Shown here piece by piece: positions 60,776 through 64,000 of a stretch of 64,000 nucleotides of DNA. How positions within the stretch are numbered: the first letter of the stretch is position 1; each line of letters starts with the position of its first letter. The notes under the pieces are model-generated. The model did not search any database. It was not told the DNA's origin and saw only the letters and a list, made by a program, of their open reading frames with translations. The position numbers and the translations under genes are program-made. The stretch spans positions 34,762-98,761 of the forward strand of contig JANNES010000010.1 in assembly GCA_031378845.1 (NCBI GenBank), in the 5' to 3' direction. The DNA comes from JAJNPS01 sp031378845. Its GTDB lineage: Bacteria; Pseudomonadota; Alphaproteobacteria; Rhodobacterales; Rhodobacteraceae.

Positions 60776-63079
60776 ATGGCCAAGACGCCCGACGACGACA
60801 AGATAGAGCCGATGCTTGTGGCCGAACCGCTTGCCCGCGCGATCGGTGAGCGGTATCTGACCTATGCGCTTTCGACCATCATGCACCGCGCCTTGCCGGA
60901 CGCGCGCGACGGGTTAAAGCCTGTGCACCGGCGGATTCTTTTCGCCATGCGTGAGCTGAGGCTGACCGCGACATCGGCTTTCCGGAAGTCCGCGAAAATC
61001 TCGGGCGACGTGATGGGCAACTATCACCCGCATGGGGACAGTGCGATCTATGATGCGATGGCGCGGCTCGCGCAGGACTTCAACGTGCGCTATCCGCTGG
61101 TCGACGGGCAGGGCAACTTTGGCAACATCGACGGCGATAATCCGGCTGCGAGCCGCTACACCGAGGCCCGCCTGACGGCCATCGCCGAGACCCTGATGGA
61201 CGGCCTCACCGAGAACGCCGTCGACTTCCGCCCGAACTATGACGGCACGCTTGAAGAACCCGTGGTCATGCCCGCGGCCTTCCCGAATCTCTTGGCAAAT
61301 GGGTCGTCCGGCATCGCGGTCGGCATGGCCACCAACATCCCGCCCCATAATCTCGAAGAACTGATCGACGGCTGCCAGGCTCTGCTGCGAGACCCGGAGA
61401 TCGACGATGCGGCGCTGGTCGCCCTGATCCCCGGCCCAGATTTTCCAACCGGCGGCGTGCTGGTGGAACCGCCCGCCTCGATCCTTGAGTCCTACCGAAC
61501 CGGGCGCGGCAGTTTCCGGCTGCGCGCGCGCTGGGAGGTCGAGGACCTCGGTCGCGGCACCTGGCAGATCGTGGTCACCGAGATCCCCTATCAGGTGCAG
61601 AAATCCCGCCTGATCGAGAAACTCGCCGAGTTCATCCAGATCAAGAAAATTCCCGCCCTCGCCGACGTGCGCGACGAGTCGACCGAGGATGTGCGCCTCG
61701 TGCTGGAGCCGCGATCGCGCGCGATCGAGCCCGAGATGCTGATGGAGATGCTGTTTCGCGCCTCGGATCTCGAGATCCGCTTTTCGCTGAACCTGAACGT
61801 GCTGATTGACGGGCGCGTGCCACGGGTGTGTTCGTTGAAAGAGTGCCTCCGCGCGTTCCTCGATCATCGCCGCGAGGTGTTGCGCCGGCGGTCCGAACAT
61901 CGCATCGACAAGATCGACACGCGGCTCGAGATCCTCGAAGGCTTTATCATAACCTTCCTCAATCTCGACCGGGTGATCGACATCATCCGCTATGACGAGG
62001 ACCCCAAGCGCGCCCTGATGGCCGAAGACTGGGGCCGCACTCATGTGCGTGCGGCATCGGAAAAGACCTATGTTTCTCCGCCCGAAAGCGAGGGCGAACT
62101 GACCGACGCGCAGGCCGAAGCCATCCTCAACATGCGGCTGCGCAGCTTGCGCAGGCTCGAAGAGATGGCGCTGTTGACCGAGCGCGATACGCTGATGAAG
62201 GAACGCGCAGATCTCGCCGACCTTTTGGAAAGCGACAGGCTGCAATGGAAAAAGATCGACGCTGAGCTTGAGGATATCCGCAAGGCATTTGGCAAATCCT
62301 CCACGGGTGGCGCGCGGCGCACGACCTTGGCCGAACGCGTCGACATGCCCGAAGTCACCGCCGAGGCGATGATCGAGCGCGAACCCGTGACGGTGATCTG
62401 CTCCAAGATGGGCTGGATCCGTGCGCTCAAGGGCCATGTCGACCTCGCGGCGGAGCAAAAGTTCAAGGACGGCGACGCACACCGCTTTGCCTTCCATGCC
62501 GAAACCACCGACAAGGTGCTGCTGGTGGCGGCGAACGGGCGTTTTTACACCCTTCCAGCCGCCACCCTGCCCGGCGGGCGTGGCATGGGAGAGCCGGTCC
62601 GCCTGATGGTCGATTTGCCCAATGACACTGAAATCATCGACCTGAGAATTTTCCGCGCGGGGGAAAAGCTGCTGGTCGCCTCCACGGCCGGGGATGGGTT
62701 CATCGTGCCATCGGATGAGGTTCTGGCGCAGACCCGCGCGGGCAAACAGGTGCTGGCCCTGAAGGATGGCGCTGCCACCGCCTTGTGTCGTGTGGTCGAT
62801 GGCAGTCATGTGGCCGTGGTCGGCGATAACCGCAAGATGCTGGTCTTTGCGCTCGCCGAGCTGCCCGAAATGGCGCGTGGCAAGGGCGTGCGGCTGCAAA
62901 AGTACAAGGATGGCGGGTTGTCGGATGCGACCACCTTTGTGCTTGCCCAAGGTCTGTCGTGGAAAGATCCCGCCCGGCGAACCCGCACCGAGACCGATCT
63001 TGGCGAATGGCTTGGTGCCCGCGCCACCGCCGGGCGGATGGCGCCGCGCGGGTTCCCGCGCGACAACAGGTTCACCTGA
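60776..63079 (+). CDS. parC: DNA topoisomerase IV subunit A
   Basis: 767 aa. Winged-helix catalytic Tyr128 in NPAASRYTEARL; ALPDARDGLKPVHRRIL, GNYHPHGDSAIYDA and YPLVDGQGNFG are the conserved A-subunit blocks. The shorter C-terminal domain with degenerate beta-pinwheel repeats favours ParC over GyrA. It decatenates daughter chromosomes with ParE. The residues facing quinolones (SGDVMGNYHPHGDSAIYD region) look typical. Confidence 0.93.
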   Translation: MAKTPDDDKIEPMLVAEPLARAIGERYLTYALSTIMHRALPDARDGLKPVHRRILFAMRELRLTATSAFRKSAKISGDVMGNYHPHGDSAIYDAMARLAQDFNVRYPLVDGQGNFGNIDGDNPAASRYTEARLTAIAETLMDGLTENAVDFRPNYDGTLEEPVVMPAAFPNLLANGSSGIAVGMATNIPPHNLEELIDGCQALLRDPEIDDAALVALIPGPDFPTGGVLVEPPASILESYRTGRGSFRLRARWEVEDLGRGTWQIVVTEIPYQVQKSRLIEKLAEFIQIKKIPALADVRDESTEDVRLVLEPRSRAIEPEMLMEMLFRASDLEIRFSLNLNVLIDGRVPRVCSLKECLRAFLDHRREVLRRRSEHRIDKIDTRLEILEGFIITFLNLDRVIDIIRYDEDPKRALMAEDWGRTHVRAASEKTYVSPPESEGELTDAQAEAILNMRLRSLRRLEEMALLTERDTLMKERADLADLLESDRLQWKKIDAELEDIRKAFGKSSTGGARRTTLAERVDMPEVTAEAMIEREPVTVICSKMGWIRALKGHVDLAAEQKFKDGDAHRFAFHAETTDKVLLVAANGRFYTLPAATLPGGRGMGEPVRLMVDLPNDTEIIDLRIFRAGEKLLVASTAGDGFIVPSDEVLAQTRAGKQVLALKDGAATALCRVVDGSHVAVVGDNRKMLVFALAELPEMARGKGVRLQKYKDGGLSDATTFVLAQGLSWKDPARRTRTETDLGEWLGARATAGRMAPRGFPRDNRFT

Positions 63080-63169
63080 TCCCGCCCGGCGGTTTCGTCA
63101 GCACTGTTGCGCCATCGTCACCGACATTGTATCGCTCGAGCCGATCGTATTTTTGGGTGGGCCACTTTG

Positions 63170-63769
63170 ATGCTGTTTCGTCCGGTTCTTGCCGCTGCCT
63201 TCGGCGTTTGTCTACTTGCCTCATGCGCCAAGGAGGACCTGACGACAACGCCCGAACCCTTTGGCGATTTTGCGTTGGGGCTGAACATCGTCGTGGCCGA
63301 CAATATGCAAAAAGTGCCGATCTCGCGCGATGCCAGCATCGAAGAATGGGAAGCCGCGATGATCAAGGCCGTCGACGAGCGGTTCAGCCGGTATGAGGGC
63401 ACCAAGCTGTACAACATCGGCATCAATGTTGACGCGTACGCGCTGGCACCCCCCGGCATTCCGCTGGTTGCGGCGCCGAAATCGGTTCTCGTCATCACCG
63501 CCAATGTCTGGGACGACGCTGCGCAGAAAAAGCTCAACGAAGAGGGCAAGCAGCTGACGATATTCGAAGGCTTCTCGGGTGAAAGCGCTCTGCTCGGTTC
63601 GGGCCTGACGCGCACCAAAGAAGAACAGATGGAGGCGCTGTCCAGGAATGCCGCCAGTGCCGTCGAGGATTGGTTGCGTCAGAACCCGCAATGGTTCGCG
63701 ATGCCCGATACCCGTGCGACCCCCGCCGATGCGCCGACGATCATATCTGGCCCCGCCCCCGCCAACTGA
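63170..63769 (+). CDS. Conserved hypothetical lipoprotein
   Basis: 199 aa. Signal peptide with lipobox LLASC (Cys19), then a mature region with NIVVADNMQKVPISRDASIEEW and a C-terminal AVEDWLRQNPQWF. I do not recognise a named family. ATG 63170 gives the lipobox at the normal distance. Sits between parC and tuf. Confidence 0.72.
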   Translation: MLFRPVLAAAFGVCLLASCAKEDLTTTPEPFGDFALGLNIVVADNMQKVPISRDASIEEWEAAMIKAVDERFSRYEGTKLYNIGINVDAYALAPPGIPLVAAPKSVLVITANVWDDAAQKKLNEEGKQLTIFEGFSGESALLGSGLTRTKEEQMEALSRNAASAVEDWLRQNPQWFAMPDTRATPADAPTIISGPAPAN

Positions 63770-63818
63770 GGCTTGATTTTCCGCGCCACGCGCTTTAAGC
63801 CGCCGCCCGTATAGCAAA

Positions 63819-63836
63819 GGGCCCCGGTGCGGGCCC
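63819..63836. promoter_or_regulatory. GC-rich hairpin in the tuf leader
   Basis: GGGCCC-CGGTGC-GGGCCC forms a 6-bp GC stem with a 6-nt loop 24 bp before the tuf ATG. It may end the upstream lipoprotein transcript or modulate tuf translation; no T-tract follows. A TATAGC at 63810-63815 could be a tuf -10 just before it. Confidence 0.3.
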
Positions 63837-63859
63837 CTCAATGCAAGGGCGTGCAGGCG

Positions 63860-64000
63860 ATGGCAAAGGCAAAGTTTGAACGGACGAAACCGCACGTCAA
63901 CATTGGCACGATCGGCCATGTTGACCACGGCAAGACGACGCTGACGGCGGCGATCACCAAGTATTTCGGCGAGTTTCGCGCCTATGACCAGATCGACGGT
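63860..64000 (+). CDS. tuf: Elongation factor Tu (5' end only)
   Basis: First 47 codons: MAKAKFERTKPHVNIGTIG followed by HVDHGKTTLTAAIT, the G1 loop (GHVDHGKT at 18-25). The rest lies beyond the window. Delivers aminoacyl-tRNA to the ribosome. Confidence 0.97.
   Translation, partial: MAKAKFERTKPHVNIGTIGHVDHGKTTLTAAITKYFGEFRAYDQIDG

Noticed and set aside
60914..62950. 678-codon minus-strand open frame opposite parC
   Set aside because: Shadow of parC; the translated text has no family features and parC is unambiguous.
1..64000. CRISPR array, prophage, insertion sequence, tRNA or rRNA gene
   Set aside because: No regularly spaced repeats, transposase, integrase, or cloverleaf/rRNA sequence was seen on either strand.

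Overview
This is a roughly 62-64% GC chromosomal segment from an alphaproteobacterium of the Rhodobacteraceae (Roseobacter/Rhodobacter type). The evidence is gene content and order: glnK-amt; the rpoZ-rel-pdxJ-acpS-lepB-rnc-era-recO core block; three peptide-deformylase-type genes before fmt; pckA divergent from chvI-chvG-hprK-rapZ-EIIA-HPr; a methylsuccinyl-CoA dehydrogenase of the ethylmalonyl-CoA pathway; and an etfBA-hbd-PduO cluster. I cannot fix the genus from sequence alone. Nearly everything is housekeeping, densely packed, with many 4-bp ATGA/GTGA or TGATG start/stop overlaps. I see no tRNA, rRNA, CRISPR array, phage or insertion sequence.

Layout. 1-1221: ammonium uptake (amt, glnK). 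1494-5119: PBP1A and the mlaA-mlaC lipid-transport pair. 5348-14183: metabolic and repair genes (RidA, GDPD, N-acyltransferase, pterin dehydratase, Prx5, ferredoxin reductase, rsmD, HAD, fadH), ending in a degraded alpha/beta-hydrolase. 14462-17917: smc. 18191-23314: glycosyltransferase, cobD/cobC (B12), L,D-transpeptidase, C-S lyase. 23516-25921: three def-type genes and fmt. 25972-30544: small conserved genes, rnhA, ispH, NYN nuclease. 30684-41010: folK and the rpoZ-to-recO block. 41090-42319: MFS transporter. 42403-43929: an AT-rich foreign-looking secreted-protein gene. 44128-48148: mcd, a DUF3859-type protein, pckA. 48503-54498: ChvG/ChvI acid-stress two-component system with the nitrogen/carbon PTS pieces, an acyltransferase and an atypical SDR. 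54516-59977: acyl-CoA/electron-transfer genes (hbd, etfA, etfB, cobalamin adenosyltransferase) and an SDR. 60046-64000: SH3 protein, parC, a lipoprotein and the start of tuf.

How the genes fit together. The B12 genes (cobD, cobC, PduO-type adenosyltransferase) supply the coenzyme needed by the mutases of the ethylmalonyl-CoA pathway, to which mcd belongs. Hbd and EtfAB feed the same acyl-CoA chemistry, and PckA links it to gluconeogenesis. ChvG/ChvI, HprK, EIIA and HPr form a sensory/regulatory module with no sugar permease.

The least ordinary items are: (i) the AT-rich gene at 42403-43929, whose ribosome-binding site and signal peptide lie in the same frame as a 447-codon reading frame but are separated from it by two in-frame TAA codons; (ii) a third peptide-deformylase paralogue that has lost its metal-binding Cys and catalytic Glu; (iii) a truncated dienelactone-hydrolase-like gene beside smc; and (iv) several well-formed inverted or direct repeats in promoter regions (fadH, pckA, mcd, def). 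I did not find a convincing new multi-gene system.
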